From contig NZ_CP030073.1 of NCBI RefSeq assembly GCF_003261055.1, positions 1,364,001 through 1,428,000 of the forward strand: a DNA stretch of 64,000 nucleotides, in the 5' to 3' direction. This document shows positions 16,437-25,884 of the stretch, piece after piece. A model generated the notes under the pieces. The model had not been told where the DNA came from and searched no databases. It worked only from the letters and a program-made list of their open reading frames with translations. This DNA comes from Streptomyces cadmiisoli. Lineage in GTDB: Bacteria; Actinomycetota; Actinomycetes; Streptomycetales; Streptomycetaceae. A program made the position numbers and the translations under genes. Position 1 is the first letter of the stretch. Every line of letters begins with the position of its first letter.

Positions 16437-17325
16437 GGGCCGCTCCGCTCGCTCCGAACAGGCCCGTCGGCCGCACCAGCAGCACCAGGACCATCACGGC
16501 GTACGGGGCGACGTCGCCGAACCCCTCGCCGAGGACGTGCAGTTCGGTCTGGTAGCCGGCGACGAGTGCCTCGGTCAGGCCGATCAGCAGACTGCCGGCG
16601 AGCGCGCCGGTGGGTGAGGTCATGCCGCCGAGGACGGCGGCCGGGAACGCCTTGAGCGCGATCTGTCCCGTGGTGCGTTCCAGGCCCGGTGCCGGGAACG
16701 CGGCGAGGAACACCGCCGCCAGCGCGGCCAGCCCGCCGGCCAGACACCAGGCGATGGTGCGCACCCTGGCCAGCCGAACGCCCATCAGGGCGGCCGCCTC
16801 CACGTCCTCGGCCGCCGCGCGCAGCGACAGCCCCCAGGAGGTGAAGCGGAACAGCGCGAAGACGGCGCCGATGACGGCGGCGGACACGACGATCGCGGCG
16901 ATGCGGCTGTCGGCGACGGTCACCGGGCCGAGTTCGCGCACCGAGTCCCCCCAGGGGTCCCCGAGGGTGAGCAGATCGCCGCCGATGCGCCGGGCCAGGT
17001 CGGTGAGCAGGACGATGTCGACGCCGATGGTCGCGATGGTCGCCACATGCGCGGCCCGCTGGTCCCGGCCGATGCGCTGGAGCAGCAGCCGGTCCACGAG
17101 CCCGGACAGGGCCGCCGTCACGAGGACGGCCAGCGCGAGGGCGCCGGCGAAGCCGAGGTCGTCGTGCAGGACCGCGACGAGATAGCCGCCGAACAGCAGC
17201 AGCGAGCCGTGGGCGAAGTTGAGCACGCCCGACGCCTTGAAGATGATGACGAAGCCCAGGGCGACCAGGGCGTACACCGCGCCGAGGGCGAGCCCGCCGA
17301 GGACGTGGTCGAGGAGCTGGGTCAT
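16429..17325 (-). CDS. livH: Branched-chain amino-acid ABC transporter permease (LivH)
   Basis: A 298-residue permease with about eight membrane helices. It begins MTQLLDHVLGGLALGAVYAL, characteristic of LivH, and contains GFVIIFKASGVLNFAHGSL near residue 25 and ALMGVRLARVRTIAW in the cytoplasmic loop. ATG 17325 overlaps the livG stop as ATGA, indicating translational coupling. Confidence 0.93.
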   Translation of the reverse strand: MTQLLDHVLGGLALGAVYALVALGFVIIFKASGVLNFAHGSLLLFGGYLVAVLHDDLGFAGALALAVLVTAALSGLVDRLLLQRIGRDQRAAHVATIATIGVDIVLLTDLARRIGGDLLTLGDPWGDSVRELGPVTVADSRIAAIVVSAAVIGAVFALFRFTSWGLSLRAAAEDVEAAALMGVRLARVRTIAWCLAGGLAALAAVFLAAFPAPGLERTTGQIALKAFPAAVLGGMTSPTGALAGSLLIGLTEALVAGYQTELHVLGEGFGDVAPYAVMVLVLLVRPTGLFGASGAARV

Positions 17326-18122
17326 GCCGCGTCCTCCCCGCTGCCGCCGGTGCCCAGATAGGCCCGCAGCACCTCCGGATGCCGCTGGACCTCCTCGGGG
17401 GTGCCGTGCGCGATACGGCGCCCGAAGTCGAGGACGGTGACCTCGTCGGCCAGGCGCATCACCAGGCCCATGTCGTGCTCCACGAGCAGCACCGAGAGGC
17501 CGAGGCGGGCCCTGACGTCCCGGACGACCTCGGCGGTGCGGGCCCGTTCGGCGGCGTTCATACCGGCCACGGGCTCGTCGAGCAGCAGGACACGCGGTTC
17601 GAGGCACAGGGCGCGGGCAAGCTCGACACGTTTGCGGTCGCCGTAGGACAGTGCGGCGACCGGGGTGTCGAAACGCCCTTCGAGGCCCACGAGTTCCGCG
17701 ATCTCGCGGGCCCGCTCGCGGTGGTCGCGCTGCTCGCGCACGGCGCGCGGCAGACGCAGCGCGCTGGCGGCGAAACCCGCGCGGGACAGGGCGTGCCGGC
17801 CGAGCATCAGGTTGTCGGCGACCGTGCCCTCGGTGGTGACGATGTTCTGGAAGGTACGGGCCACGCCGAGTCCGGCGACGCGGTGCGGCGGCAGCCGGGT
17901 GAGTTCGGTGTCGCCGAGGCGGACCGTGCCCGCGGCCGGACGGTACAGGCCCGACAGGACGTTGAAGCAGGTGGACTTGCCCGCTCCGTTGGGGCCGATG
18001 AGGGCGTGCACCGAACCCGGTGCGACCGTGAGCGAGACCCCGTCCAGGGCGGTGAGCCCGGCGAACCGTACGGTCACGTCGCGGACTTCGAGCACGGGCG
18101 GCGGATCGGTACGGGCGCTCAC
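17322..18122 (-). CDS. livG: Branched-chain amino-acid ABC transporter ATPase (LivG)
   Basis: A 266-residue ATPase subunit. Walker A is GPNGAGKS near residue 46. The signature is the LivG-type variant LSYGDRKRVELA, and Walker B is VLLLDEPVAGM. The C-terminal region contains LLVEHDMGLVMRLAD. The GTG start overlaps the livF stop as GTGA and its own stop overlaps the livH start as ATGA. It energises import together with LivF. Confidence 0.94.
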   Translation of the reverse strand: MSARTDPPPVLEVRDVTVRFAGLTALDGVSLTVAPGSVHALIGPNGAGKSTCFNVLSGLYRPAAGTVRLGDTELTRLPPHRVAGLGVARTFQNIVTTEGTVADNLMLGRHALSRAGFAASALRLPRAVREQRDHRERAREIAELVGLEGRFDTPVAALSYGDRKRVELARALCLEPRVLLLDEPVAGMNAAERARTAEVVRDVRARLGLSVLLVEHDMGLVMRLADEVTVLDFGRRIAHGTPEEVQRHPEVLRAYLGTGGSGEDAA

Positions 18123-18901
18123 GCCGCCCCCTGGTCGCCGGCGGCCTCGCCGAGGTAGAGGCGGCGCACCGCGTCCGTGCGGGCCAGTTCGTCCGCGGGG
18201 CCGGACAGCCGGACCTCGCCGACCTCCAGCACATGGGCGTGGTCCGCGAGCGACAGCGCCAGGCCGGCGTTCTGCTCGACCAGGAGAACGCCGGTGCCCT
18301 GGGCGTTGATCTCGCGGATCACCTCGGCGATCCGCTCCACCATGCGCGGAGCCAGACCGAGGGACGGCTCGTCGAGCAGGAGCAGCCGGGGGGCCGCCAT
18401 CAGAGCACGGCCGATCGCCAGCATCTGCTGTTCCCCTCCGGACAGCAGACCGGCGGCCTGGCCGGTGCGCTCGGCGAGCAGCGGGAACAGTGTGAACACC
18501 CGGTCGCGGGCCTCCCGGACTAGGGCGGGACTGCGGCGGCCGAGCCCCAGCCCGCCGGTGCGCAGGTTCTCGTCGACGGTGAGCCCGGCGAACACCCGCC
18601 TGCCTTCGGGGACCTGGACGACCCCGGCGCGGACCGCCGCGACCGGGTCCTGGCCGTCGAGTGCGGTCGCGCCGTAGCGGATACGGCCGGCCGTGACCGC
18701 TCCGCGGTGCAGGCGCAGCGTCCCCGACACCGCCCGGAGCAGGGTCGACTTGCCGGCGCCGTTGGCGCCGAGCAGGGCGACGACGGTGCCGGGCGGGACC
18801 GTCAGGGACACGGAACGGAGGGCGGACAGGGCGCGGCCGTAGGTCACGTCGACGTTCTCGACGTGCAGCGCGCTCTGTCCGTCCGGTGGTGCTTGGGGCA
18901 T
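18119..18901 (-). CDS. livF: Branched-chain amino-acid ABC transporter ATPase (LivF)
   Basis: A 260-residue ATPase subunit and first gene of the operon. Walker A is GANGAGKS near residue 48, the signature LLSGGEQQMLAIGRAL near residue 153, and Walker B LLLLDEPSLGLAP. The segment VPEGRRVFAGLTVDENL is a LivF hallmark. About 480 bases separate its start from the PucR gene, leaving room for the operon promoter and repeats. Confidence 0.94.
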   Translation of the reverse strand: MPQAPPDGQSALHVENVDVTYGRALSALRSVSLTVPPGTVVALLGANGAGKSTLLRAVSGTLRLHRGAVTAGRIRYGATALDGQDPVAAVRAGVVQVPEGRRVFAGLTVDENLRTGGLGLGRRSPALVREARDRVFTLFPLLAERTGQAAGLLSGGEQQMLAIGRALMAAPRLLLLDEPSLGLAPRMVERIAEVIREINAQGTGVLLVEQNAGLALSLADHAHVLEVGEVRLSGPADELARTDAVRRLYLGEAAGDQGAA

Positions 18902-19382
18902 CGAGGCTCCTCGGATCCGTGCCGGGGCGGGCCGGTACGGGCTCGGGGGAAGGGCAGCTCACGACAGCACGGGCGCCGGACGGCGGTACAGGCCGCGCGG
19001 CGGTGTCGCTGCGCGCTCCCAAGCGGGGGCCGGTGGGGTTGTGCGGATGCCCATCGGTGGCCCGGGACTGCGGACCCACCGGGCGGCGGGACTCCGGCGC
19101 CACCGCCGGTTTCCACCGACCCGGAGACCGGGGGTACCGGCGGCGGTGCGACGGCCGGAGAACAGGGAGCGCCGACGGCTGCGCGACGGCAGGAAAGCGG
19201 GGAGGAGCACCGGCGGCGGTGCGACGGCCGGGAATCGGGTATCGGGAACCGCCGTTGCCCGCGCGACTGCCTGGCGAGCCGGAGCCCTCCCCGCGCCGCG
19301 CCTCCGGGAGTGGGGAACACCGCCGCCGCGGCCGCCCGGCAAGCGGGCGGCGCCGCCGCCGCCGGGACGGCGGCGCGGGGTG
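18902..19382. other. Intergenic promoter region of the liv operon with repeats
   Basis: No convincing gene. The stretch has low protein-coding character in all frames and holds direct repeats (annotated separately). It separates the PucR stop from the livF start, both on the minus strand, and probably contains the liv promoter. Confidence 0.6.
19136..19231. repeat. Direct repeats upstream of livF
   Basis: A 23-bp sequence beginning ACCGGCGGCGG and ending GACGGCCGG occurs twice without mismatch, at 19136-19158 and 19209-19231. The core GCGACGGC recurs a third time at 19183-19190, so cores are spaced 35 and 38 bases. Each is followed by a purine-rich run (for example GGAGAACAGGGAG). The roughly regular spacing suggests several binding sites for one regulator, the adjacent PucR protein being the obvious candidate. 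Confidence 0.55.
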
Positions 19383-20639
19383 TCAGCCGCCCAGCAGTCG
19401 GCGGGCGGTCAGGGCCAGGCTGACCTCCACGACGTCGGACGGGCGGCTCAGCGAACGGCCGGTCAACTGCTCGAAGCGGCGCAGCCGGTTCAGGACGGTG
19501 TTGCGGTGGCAGTACAGGCTGCGGCCCGCCCGTTGCGCCGAACCGTCGCACTCCAGCCACGCCGACAGCGTGTCGAGGAGCACCTCACGGTCGGCGGGTT
19601 CCAGTCCGGACAGCGGCCCGAGGACCCGGTCGGCGAGCGTCTCGCCGAGTTCCGGGGACGACACCACCAGGGCCGCGGGGAGGTGTTCGCCCAGCCGTAC
19701 GGTGCCGCCCTCGGCGGGGCAGATGCGCAGCGCGGTGTCGGCGAGCCGGCGGGCGTCGCCGATCGCGGCCAGCCCTTCCACCGCGCCGCCGAAGCCGATC
19801 CTCGCCGGTGTGGGCGCGGCCGCGGACGGCAGCTCGCCGTCGCCGACCAGGACGATGCCGTAGTCCACTTCGACGCCGGTGTGCCAGTACGTGCGCGCCC
19901 CCGGCGGCACGGCCGCGGCCCGCGCCTGCGCGCACCCCGGGGCGGGTCCGCCGTCCACCGCGACGACGACGTACCGGGCGTGCTCCGGCAGGCCGAGCGC
20001 CCGCGCGGTCTCGGGCAGGTCGGCGATGCGGCTGGTGCCGTCGAGCAGAGCGGTGGCCAGCAGCCGCACCCGGTTCTCGCGCCGCCAGTTCAGCTGCCGC
20101 TCGGCCTGCCGGTAGGCGTCGGCGACGAGGGTGCAGTGCTCGTCGACGAAGTTCCACACGTCGGAGGCCACGTGCACGAGCAGGCGGACGTCCTCCGGTG
20201 CCGTCCGGGAGGTCTCCTCGACCAGCGCCTGCCACACCAGGGACCCGCCCAGCCGGAACGCGTGCAGCAACGCGTCCAGCGGCAGGCCCTGTTCGGCGCG
20301 GGCGGCGCCGATCCGCCAGGAGCAGCGGCGCGCGGCGTCCCGGGTGCCGCGGGGGTCGAGCAGCGAACCGACGCTGTGCCGCAGCGAGCGCTGCACCTCC
20401 TGCCAGGTGGCGACGGGGTCGATCTCGACGGCCGCCCGGTAGGCCGGTTCCTGTTCCTGGAGGACGGCCACGAGCCGGTCGGTCAGCTCGGGCAGGTCGT
20501 CCAGCAGGACGCGGGCAGCCCGGTGCAGCACACTCAGGGCCTCGGCGTCGATCAACGAGCGGCCGGGGCGTGTTCGCGGTCGCGGAACGGCTGTCGGTCC
20601 GGTGCGCAGCGCCGATCGCGGCCGTAGGGCTTGGTGCAT
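19383..20639 (-). CDS. PucR-family transcriptional regulator
   Basis: A 418-residue regulator. The N-terminal half is the helical sensor region seen in PucR/CdaR-like proteins (EALSVLHRAARVLLDDLPEL). A GGDEF-like fold follows in the middle. The C-terminal helix-turn-helix has LYCHRNTVLNRLRRFEQLTG near residue 370. ATG 20639 is chosen because upstream codons have poor coding character. It lies upstream of the liv operon on the same strand and may control it; PucR-type proteins often govern purine, amino-acid or nitrogen use. Confidence 0.9.
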   Translation of the reverse strand: MHQALRPRSALRTGPTAVPRPRTRPGRSLIDAEALSVLHRAARVLLDDLPELTDRLVAVLQEQEPAYRAAVEIDPVATWQEVQRSLRHSVGSLLDPRGTRDAARRCSWRIGAARAEQGLPLDALLHAFRLGGSLVWQALVEETSRTAPEDVRLLVHVASDVWNFVDEHCTLVADAYRQAERQLNWRRENRVRLLATALLDGTSRIADLPETARALGLPEHARYVVVAVDGGPAPGCAQARAAAVPPGARTYWHTGVEVDYGIVLVGDGELPSAAAPTPARIGFGGAVEGLAAIGDARRLADTALRICPAEGGTVRLGEHLPAALVVSSPELGETLADRVLGPLSGLEPADREVLLDTLSAWLECDGSAQRAGRSLYCHRNTVLNRLRRFEQLTGRSLSRPSDVVEVSLALTARRLLGG

Positions 20640-20781
20640 CGCGGTCCTCCCCCAGGGTCGGTTGGCCGGCGGTGCACGTGCGGCGGGCGGCCGGCCGGTC
20701 CCCCGTCGGCCGGGGAGCCCGTGCGGTGGCCGGCGTCTTACTCGTGCTGCCCCGAAGGATGGCATACCGTCCGGTCGGTCC

Positions 20782-23511
20782 CTAGGGGTGTGCACCGGAC
20801 TTTTCGGCCTGGCCCACCAGTCGGGCCAGCTCCACCCGGGAGCGCACACCGAGCAGGGCGAAGACGTTGCGCAGGTGGTAGTCGATGGTGCGGGTGCTGA
20901 CGGACAGGCTGCGGGCCACCTCCCGGTTGGTGGCACCGTCGGCCACGTGGCGGGCGACGCGCCACTGCTGGGGCGTCAGCCGGGCGAGGGCCCCGGTCCC
21001 CGCCGTGTTCGGCGCCGCGCCGAGAGCGCGCAGCTCACCGCGCGCCTGCTGCGCCCAGACACCGGCGCCGCAGCGCTCGAACCCCACCAGCGCGGCCCCG
21101 AGCCGGTCACGTGCCTCGCGCAGCCGGCGCCGGCGGCGCAGCCATTTGCCGTACGCCAGCTCGGTCCTGGCCCGTTCGAAGTCCCCGGCGGTGCCGTCGT
21201 GCAGGTCCAGCGCGCGCAGATACAGGTCGTCGGCGGCTTCCGGCGCCGCCAGCAGGGCACGGCAGCGCAGCAGTTGGGCGGGTGCCTGCGGATCGGCCCC
21301 GAGGCCGGCCCACACGGCGAAGGACTCCAGCGCCTCCGGCGCGTCCTGCGGGCGTGCGGCGAGCGCCGCCGCCTCCACGTAGCAGGGCACGGCGAGCATC
21401 CACACCGCGAAGTGGCCGCGCCGCGGACCGGGACGGACGAGCGGGCCGAGCCGCTCGGCGGCCTCCAGCGGCCGGCCGCGGCCGAGGTCGGCCCGGGCCG
21501 CCGCCCAGTGCGCCAGCGTGGCCGCCTGGGCGAGCCCGTGCCGGCGGGCGGTCGTCAGCGCGGCCCCCACATGGGCCGCGACGACGGACGTCTCCGCCTC
21601 GATGGACGCCGCCAGGGCCAGTACGGCGTGGTGGTGTGCGGCCGTGTTGCGCTGCCCGGTGGCCGTCGCGGCGCGCAGGCCCGCCTCGGCGTGCGTGCGG
21701 GCCAGAGCGTGGCATCCGGCGCGCAGTTCGGCGTAGGCGAGGTACTCCAGTGCCCGCGGTTCGAAGGCGCCCGATCCGCGGTCGCGGGCCGCCGCCAGGG
21801 CCCGGGCGCCCGCCCGGCCCGCCGAGGGCAGGTCGCCGAGCAGCAGGGCGGCCGACGCGGAGCGCAGCAGGACCTCCGGCTCGTCGTCGGCCGCGGCGTC
21901 CCCTACGACGCGCCGCAGCGGTGCGGCCGCCCGGTCGAAGCGGGCCTCCAGCACGGCGCGCATTCCGAGCCGGTAGTCGCGTGTGCGGTCGGCGCCGGGT
22001 CCTGCCGGGTCCTCCTGGATGCCGCCGAGGGCCTCCTGGCATTCCGTCATACGGCCCGCCGTCCAGGCGGCGTCCGCGGCGGCGAGCGCTGCCGCGGCGG
22101 ACCGGCCGGGAGCGTCCGCGGCGAGCAGGCCGGCGGCGGACAGCAGGGACGCGTGGGCGTCGGCCACGGGCCCGTCGTACCGGTCCGCCAGGCCCCGTAC
22201 GAACTGGGCGCGCCCGCGGACCACCGGCGGTGCCGTGTCCAGCGGGGCACGGGCGAGTGATCGGAGCGCGTGCCCGGGACTCCCCGCGAGCAGCGCCTGT
22301 TCGGCGGCGGCCGTGTACCGGTCCGCCCGCGGGCCGTTCGGCGCCGTCAGCTCGGCCGCGCGGGTCAGGGCGACGGCCCGCAGCCGGTGCGAGGCGGGGA
22401 CCGTGGTGTCGGCGGCGGCCGCCGCGAGCCCGGTGGCGATCCGCGGCGCGCTGCCGGTCGCGGCCCATGCCCGGTGCAGCAGCGCGGGCAGCCGGTGTCC
22501 GCCGGCCTCGTGGACCGCGGCGAGCGCCCGGTGCGCGCGGCGGCGCCGGCCGGGCGGAGCCGCCGCGTAGACGGCCCTGCGCACCAGGTCGGAGCCGAAC
22601 CGGTAACGACCGTCGGCCAGGACCAGTACCTCGGACCGGGGCGCCTGGGGGCCGGGGGTGCCGTCGGCCCGTCCGGTCGCGGCGAGGACCGGGCCGGCGT
22701 CGACGTCGTCGTGGTCCGCCGCCCGCAGCGCGGCGGCGACGGTCAGCGGCAGGCCGTCGGCGTCGGACCAGGCGCCGCTCAGCCGGTCCCCCACCACGCT
22801 CGCCAGCACCCCGGCGTCGGCCAACGGGCGCGGCGGCAGCCGCCGTCCGCGCGGTTCGGCGGTGGACAGACGGCGGGCCAGGGCGAGCAGCAGCGCGGGG
22901 TTGCCGGCCGCCTCCTCCAGCAACTCCTCCCGGAGCGCGGGGGCGAGGGCGGCGCACGTCGCCTCGTCCAGCAGTTCACCCGCATCCGACACCGGCAGCG
23001 GGGGCAGGCCGAGGACGGGCAGCGCGGCGAGGTCCGGGTCCAGCGGACGGTGTCCGCAGACGGACAGGAGCAGACCCACCCGGCCGGCCGTGTGCAGGCT
23101 TCTGGCCGCGCGGCCGAGGGCGGCGCGCGAGGGGGCGTCCCACAGGTGGACGTCGTCGACGCAGACCAGCAGCGCTGCGGTGCCGGCCGCGGCCCGCAGG
23201 GTCTCCAGCAGGGCCTGGGGCGTCGACCCCGCGGACGGCGCGGGACGGGCACCGCCCGCGGCCCGCAGCAGGGCGCGCACGCCGTCGTGGGGCGGCCGGG
23301 GCCGGTCGGTCGGGACCCGGAGCACCGGACCGGCGTCGAAGGTGCGGGCGGCGTGGTCGAGGAGGGCGGTACGGCCGAGTCCGGGTTCCCCGGTCACGAC
23401 GAGTACGGCACTGTGGGTCCTCAGCCTGTCCGACAGCGCGGCCACCTCGCGCAGTTGGGAGTTCCTTCCGTACAGCCGAGGAGCGGTTCTCACGGTTGTC
23501 CGTCCGGTCAT
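20782..23511 (-). CDS. LAL-type LuxR-family regulator (large ATP-binding)
   Basis: A 909-residue protein: an N-terminal NTPase domain (residues about 10-300), a long TPR-like helical middle, and a C-terminal LuxR helix-turn-helix near residues 845-900 (LTPQQWRVARHVADGATNRE, then TIDYHLRNVFALLGV). The P-loop reads GEPGLGRT at residues 41-48, with Arg where Walker A normally has the catalytic Lys. Walker B is LLVCVDDVH near residue 116. LAL regulators often switch on secondary metabolism or carbohydrate use. It is oriented as the PucR and liv genes. The target is unknown. Confidence 0.9.
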   Translation of the reverse strand: MTGRTTVRTAPRLYGRNSQLREVAALSDRLRTHSAVLVVTGEPGLGRTALLDHAARTFDAGPVLRVPTDRPRPPHDGVRALLRAAGGARPAPSAGSTPQALLETLRAAAGTAALLVCVDDVHLWDAPSRAALGRAARSLHTAGRVGLLLSVCGHRPLDPDLAALPVLGLPPLPVSDAGELLDEATCAALAPALREELLEEAAGNPALLLALARRLSTAEPRGRRLPPRPLADAGVLASVVGDRLSGAWSDADGLPLTVAAALRAADHDDVDAGPVLAATGRADGTPGPQAPRSEVLVLADGRYRFGSDLVRRAVYAAAPPGRRRRAHRALAAVHEAGGHRLPALLHRAWAATGSAPRIATGLAAAAADTTVPASHRLRAVALTRAAELTAPNGPRADRYTAAAEQALLAGSPGHALRSLARAPLDTAPPVVRGRAQFVRGLADRYDGPVADAHASLLSAAGLLAADAPGRSAAAALAAADAAWTAGRMTECQEALGGIQEDPAGPGADRTRDYRLGMRAVLEARFDRAAAPLRRVVGDAAADDEPEVLLRSASAALLLGDLPSAGRAGARALAAARDRGSGAFEPRALEYLAYAELRAGCHALARTHAEAGLRAATATGQRNTAAHHHAVLALAASIEAETSVVAAHVGAALTTARRHGLAQAATLAHWAAARADLGRGRPLEAAERLGPLVRPGPRRGHFAVWMLAVPCYVEAAALAARPQDAPEALESFAVWAGLGADPQAPAQLLRCRALLAAPEAADDLYLRALDLHDGTAGDFERARTELAYGKWLRRRRRLREARDRLGAALVGFERCGAGVWAQQARGELRALGAAPNTAGTGALARLTPQQWRVARHVADGATNREVARSLSVSTRTIDYHLRNVFALLGVRSRVELARLVGQAEKSGAHP

Positions 23512-23673
23512 TCCCGCGACGTTACGGACGGGTAATGGCGGGCGGAAGGCGGGCGTCCGGGCGGGCCGGGGGCCTCATCCCGCCCGTCACCTGGCCGTTC
23601 GGGGCACGGCCGGGGTGCGGGCGCTGTGCCGCCGCCCAGCGCCGCGGGCGCCCGCCGGTGCTCCGGCACAACG

Positions 23674-23711
23674 CCGCACGGCGGCCGCGCGGGCGCGCGA
23701 CCGCCGTGCGG
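23674..23711 (-). terminator. Terminator hairpin after the cutinase gene
   Basis: CCGCACGGCGG (23674-23684) and CCGCCGTGCGG (23701-23711) form a perfect 11-bp stem, three bases beyond the cutinase stop codon. Confidence 0.75.
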
Positions 23712-23714
23712 GCC

Positions 23715-24656
23715 TCAGGAGGTGTGCGGGCAGTTGCCCCGGTACTCCTCGATGGTCAGGCTCGGGCTGGGCAACGGGCACAGGAACTGCTCGTAGCGGG
23801 TGTCGTTGTCGATGAACCGCTTGAGCCAGGACACGCTGTACTTGGCGATGGTGGTGTTCGAGCTGTTCGGTGTGAAGTGGCTCGCGCCGTTGAGTTCCAG
23901 GTAGGCGCGGTCGAGGGAGGAGCGCAGGCTGCCGTAGAAGGGTTCGGCGTGGGAGGAGACCGGGGCGATGGAGTCGCCGTCGGCACCCACGATCAGGGTG
24001 GGTGTGGTGACCTCGGGCCAGGACTTGTCGAGGTTCCAGGGCGTCAGGGGGATCGCGGCCTGGAGGGACGGGCGGGACTTGGCGGCCTCCAGGCTGCCGC
24101 CGCCGCCCATCGAGTGACCCATGACGCCGAGCCGGGTGCTGTCGACGCGGCCGCGCACCGAACTGCGCGTCGTCAGGTAGTCGAGGGCGGCGAGGAGTTG
24201 CCGGCCGCGGGAGTCGGGCTGGTCCAGCGTGGTGAGGGTGTCGATGGTGAACACCACGAAGCCCTGTGAGGCCAGCCGCGGCCCCAGCCAGGCGATCGAG
24301 GACTGGGTCCCGGTGTACCCGGGGGAGACCGCCACCGCTCCGAAGGTGCCGTCGGCGGTGCTGGTCGGGTAGTAGATCGTGCCGCCGCCGAACCCGGAGA
24401 CGGCGAGGGAGGAGACGGAGGTCTCGGAGACGGAGTACGGGCCGCGCGACGCCTCGATGCTCGCGGTGGTCGGCGCGGGGCCGCGCTCGTAGGGGTTGTC
24501 CGCCGCGCGGGCGCCGGGCCCGGTGAGGGTGCTGAGCGCTACGGCGGCGGCGATCGCGGCGGCGGCGCCGGCGAACCGGCGCGTGCCGCGGCGCCCGGCG
24601 CCTCTCGCCGGTCCGGGGGCTGCGGATGCGGTGGTGCTGCGCGGGTGCTGCTGCAC
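23715..24656 (-). CDS. Secreted cutinase / polyester hydrolase (PETase-like, type I)
   Basis: A 313-residue exported alpha/beta hydrolase of the actinobacterial cutinase family that includes known polyester hydrolases. The signal region (RRGTRR, then an alanine-rich helix and GARA) ends near residue 51. The oxyanion segment [10 protein letters not shown], nucleophile elbow GHSMGGG (Ser about 181), acid GADGDSIAP (about 229) and GASHFTPN (His about 260) are intact, as is TPWNLDKSW, which lines the substrate cleft. Two C-terminal cysteines (LCP and NCPHT) can form the conserved disulfide. GTG 24656 follows GAGGA. It hydrolyses ester bonds of cutin, triglycerides or polyesters outside the cell. 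Confidence 0.93.
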   Translation of the reverse strand: MQQHPRSTTASAAPGPARGAGRRGTRRFAGAAAAIAAAVALSTLTGPGARAADNPYERGPAPTTASIEASRGPYSVSETSVSSLAVSGFGGGTIYYPTSTADGTFGAVAVSPGYTGTQSSIAWLGPRLASQGFVVFTIDTLTTLDQPDSRGRQLLAALDYLTTRSSVRGRVDSTRLGVMGHSMGGGGSLEAAKSRPSLQAAIPLTPWNLDKSWPEVTTPTLIVGADGDSIAPVSSHAEPFYGSLRSSLDRAYLELNGASHFTPNSSNTTIAKYSVSWLKRFIDNDTRYEQFLCPLPSPSLTIEEYRGNCPHTS

Positions 24657-24925
24657 GACGAGTCGTCCTCTCGGTCGTGGCGGGCCGCCCGGCCGGGCCG
24701 CGGACATGGGGTGCGTTCCGTGGACCGGTGGACGCCGCCGACTGGCTGGCCGTGCCACTGTCGGCGCGCACCCGCGGCGCGGGCACCGGCGAAGTCACCG
24801 GTCTCGAAGCGGGCCCGACCGCGACCCGCTGTGTCCTGTCACCCGTGCGTGTGACACGCTCACCTGCGGCCGGCCTCGTGACGTCGGCCGATGAACGTTT
24901 CGGCACTGTGGAGAGGCGACCCGTG

Positions 24926-25810
24926 ATGCGTTTCGGACTGCTCGGCACCGGCCCGTGGGCGCAGATGGTGCATGCCCCGGCCCTCGACGCGCACGAGGGG
25001 GTGGACTTCGTCGGCGTGTGGGGGCGGCGCCCGGAGGCCGCGAAGGAACTGGCCGACCGCCATGGCACGCGCGCGTACGACGACGTCGACGCCCTGCTCG
25101 CCGATGTCGACGCGGTCGCCGTCGCGCTGCCGCCGGCGATCCAGGCCGACCTCGCCGCCCGGGCCGCCCGGGCCGGCCGCCATCTGCTGCTGGACAAGCC
25201 GATCGCGGAGACGGTCGAGGGCGGCCGGGCCGTGGTCGACGCCGCGCGTGCCGGCGGGGTCGCCTCGGTCGTCTTCTTCACCACGCGCTTCCTGTCCGAG
25301 CCCGCGGCGTGGATCACCGAGCAGTCCGAGCGGGACGGCTGGTTCGTCGCGCGGGCGCAGTGGCTCGGCGCGGTGTTCTCGGGCGGGGACAGCCCGTTCG
25401 CGGCCTCGCCGTGGCGGCGGGAGAAGGGCGGCCTGTGGGACGTCGGCCCGCACGCCCTGTCCGTGCTGCTGCCCGTCCTCGGCGACGTGACCCGTGTGAC
25501 GGCCGCCGCACGCGGGCCGGAGGACCTCGTCCATGTGGTCCTGGACCACGCCGGCGGCGCCTCCAGCTCGCTCGCCCTCAGCCTGACCGCTCCGGCCGAG
25601 GCGGCGGGGAACTTCGTCGAGCTGCGCGGCACCGCGGGTGTGACGACGCTGCCGGCAAGCTCGGAGGGCGCGCTGCCCGCGTTCGCCCGCGCGATCGACG
25701 CGCTCCGCACCGCCGCCGACACCGGCCGGCCGCACCCGTGCGACGCGGCGTTCGCGCTGCGCGTCACCGAGATCCTCGCCTCGGTGGAGGAGACGCTGGG
25801 CAGCGCGTGA
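24926..25810 (+). CDS. Gfo/Idh/MocA-family oxidoreductase
   Basis: A 294-residue NAD(P)-dependent dehydrogenase. The Rossmann loop GLLGTGPWAQ is at the N-terminus, the substrate-binding lysine lies in the LLDKPIAETVEGG segment near residue 90, and WDVGPHALSVLLPVLG contains the catalytic histidine region near residue 175. The ATG follows GGAGAGG; a GTG one codon earlier is also possible. It stands alone, divergent from the cutinase gene by 269 bases. A sugar or inositol-like substrate is likely from family membership only. Confidence 0.9.
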   Translation: MRFGLLGTGPWAQMVHAPALDAHEGVDFVGVWGRRPEAAKELADRHGTRAYDDVDALLADVDAVAVALPPAIQADLAARAARAGRHLLLDKPIAETVEGGRAVVDAARAGGVASVVFFTTRFLSEPAAWITEQSERDGWFVARAQWLGAVFSGGDSPFAASPWRREKGGLWDVGPHALSVLLPVLGDVTRVTAAARGPEDLVHVVLDHAGGASSSLALSLTAPAEAAGNFVELRGTAGVTTLPASSEGALPAFARAIDALRTAADTGRPHPCDAAFALRVTEILASVEETLGSA

Positions 25811-25884
25811 GCGCGCGGCGCCGGCGGCGGCCCCGGTGGCCGCCCCGGCGTGCGGCGTACGACCCGGCGTAGCAGCGTGGTGGT

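Noticed and set aside
21111..24269. Very long open frame on the + strand opposite the LAL and cutinase genes
   Set aside because: It is antisense to recognisable genes, rich in Arg/Pro/Gly, and has no domain or ribosome site. High GC in the coding strand keeps antisense frames open.
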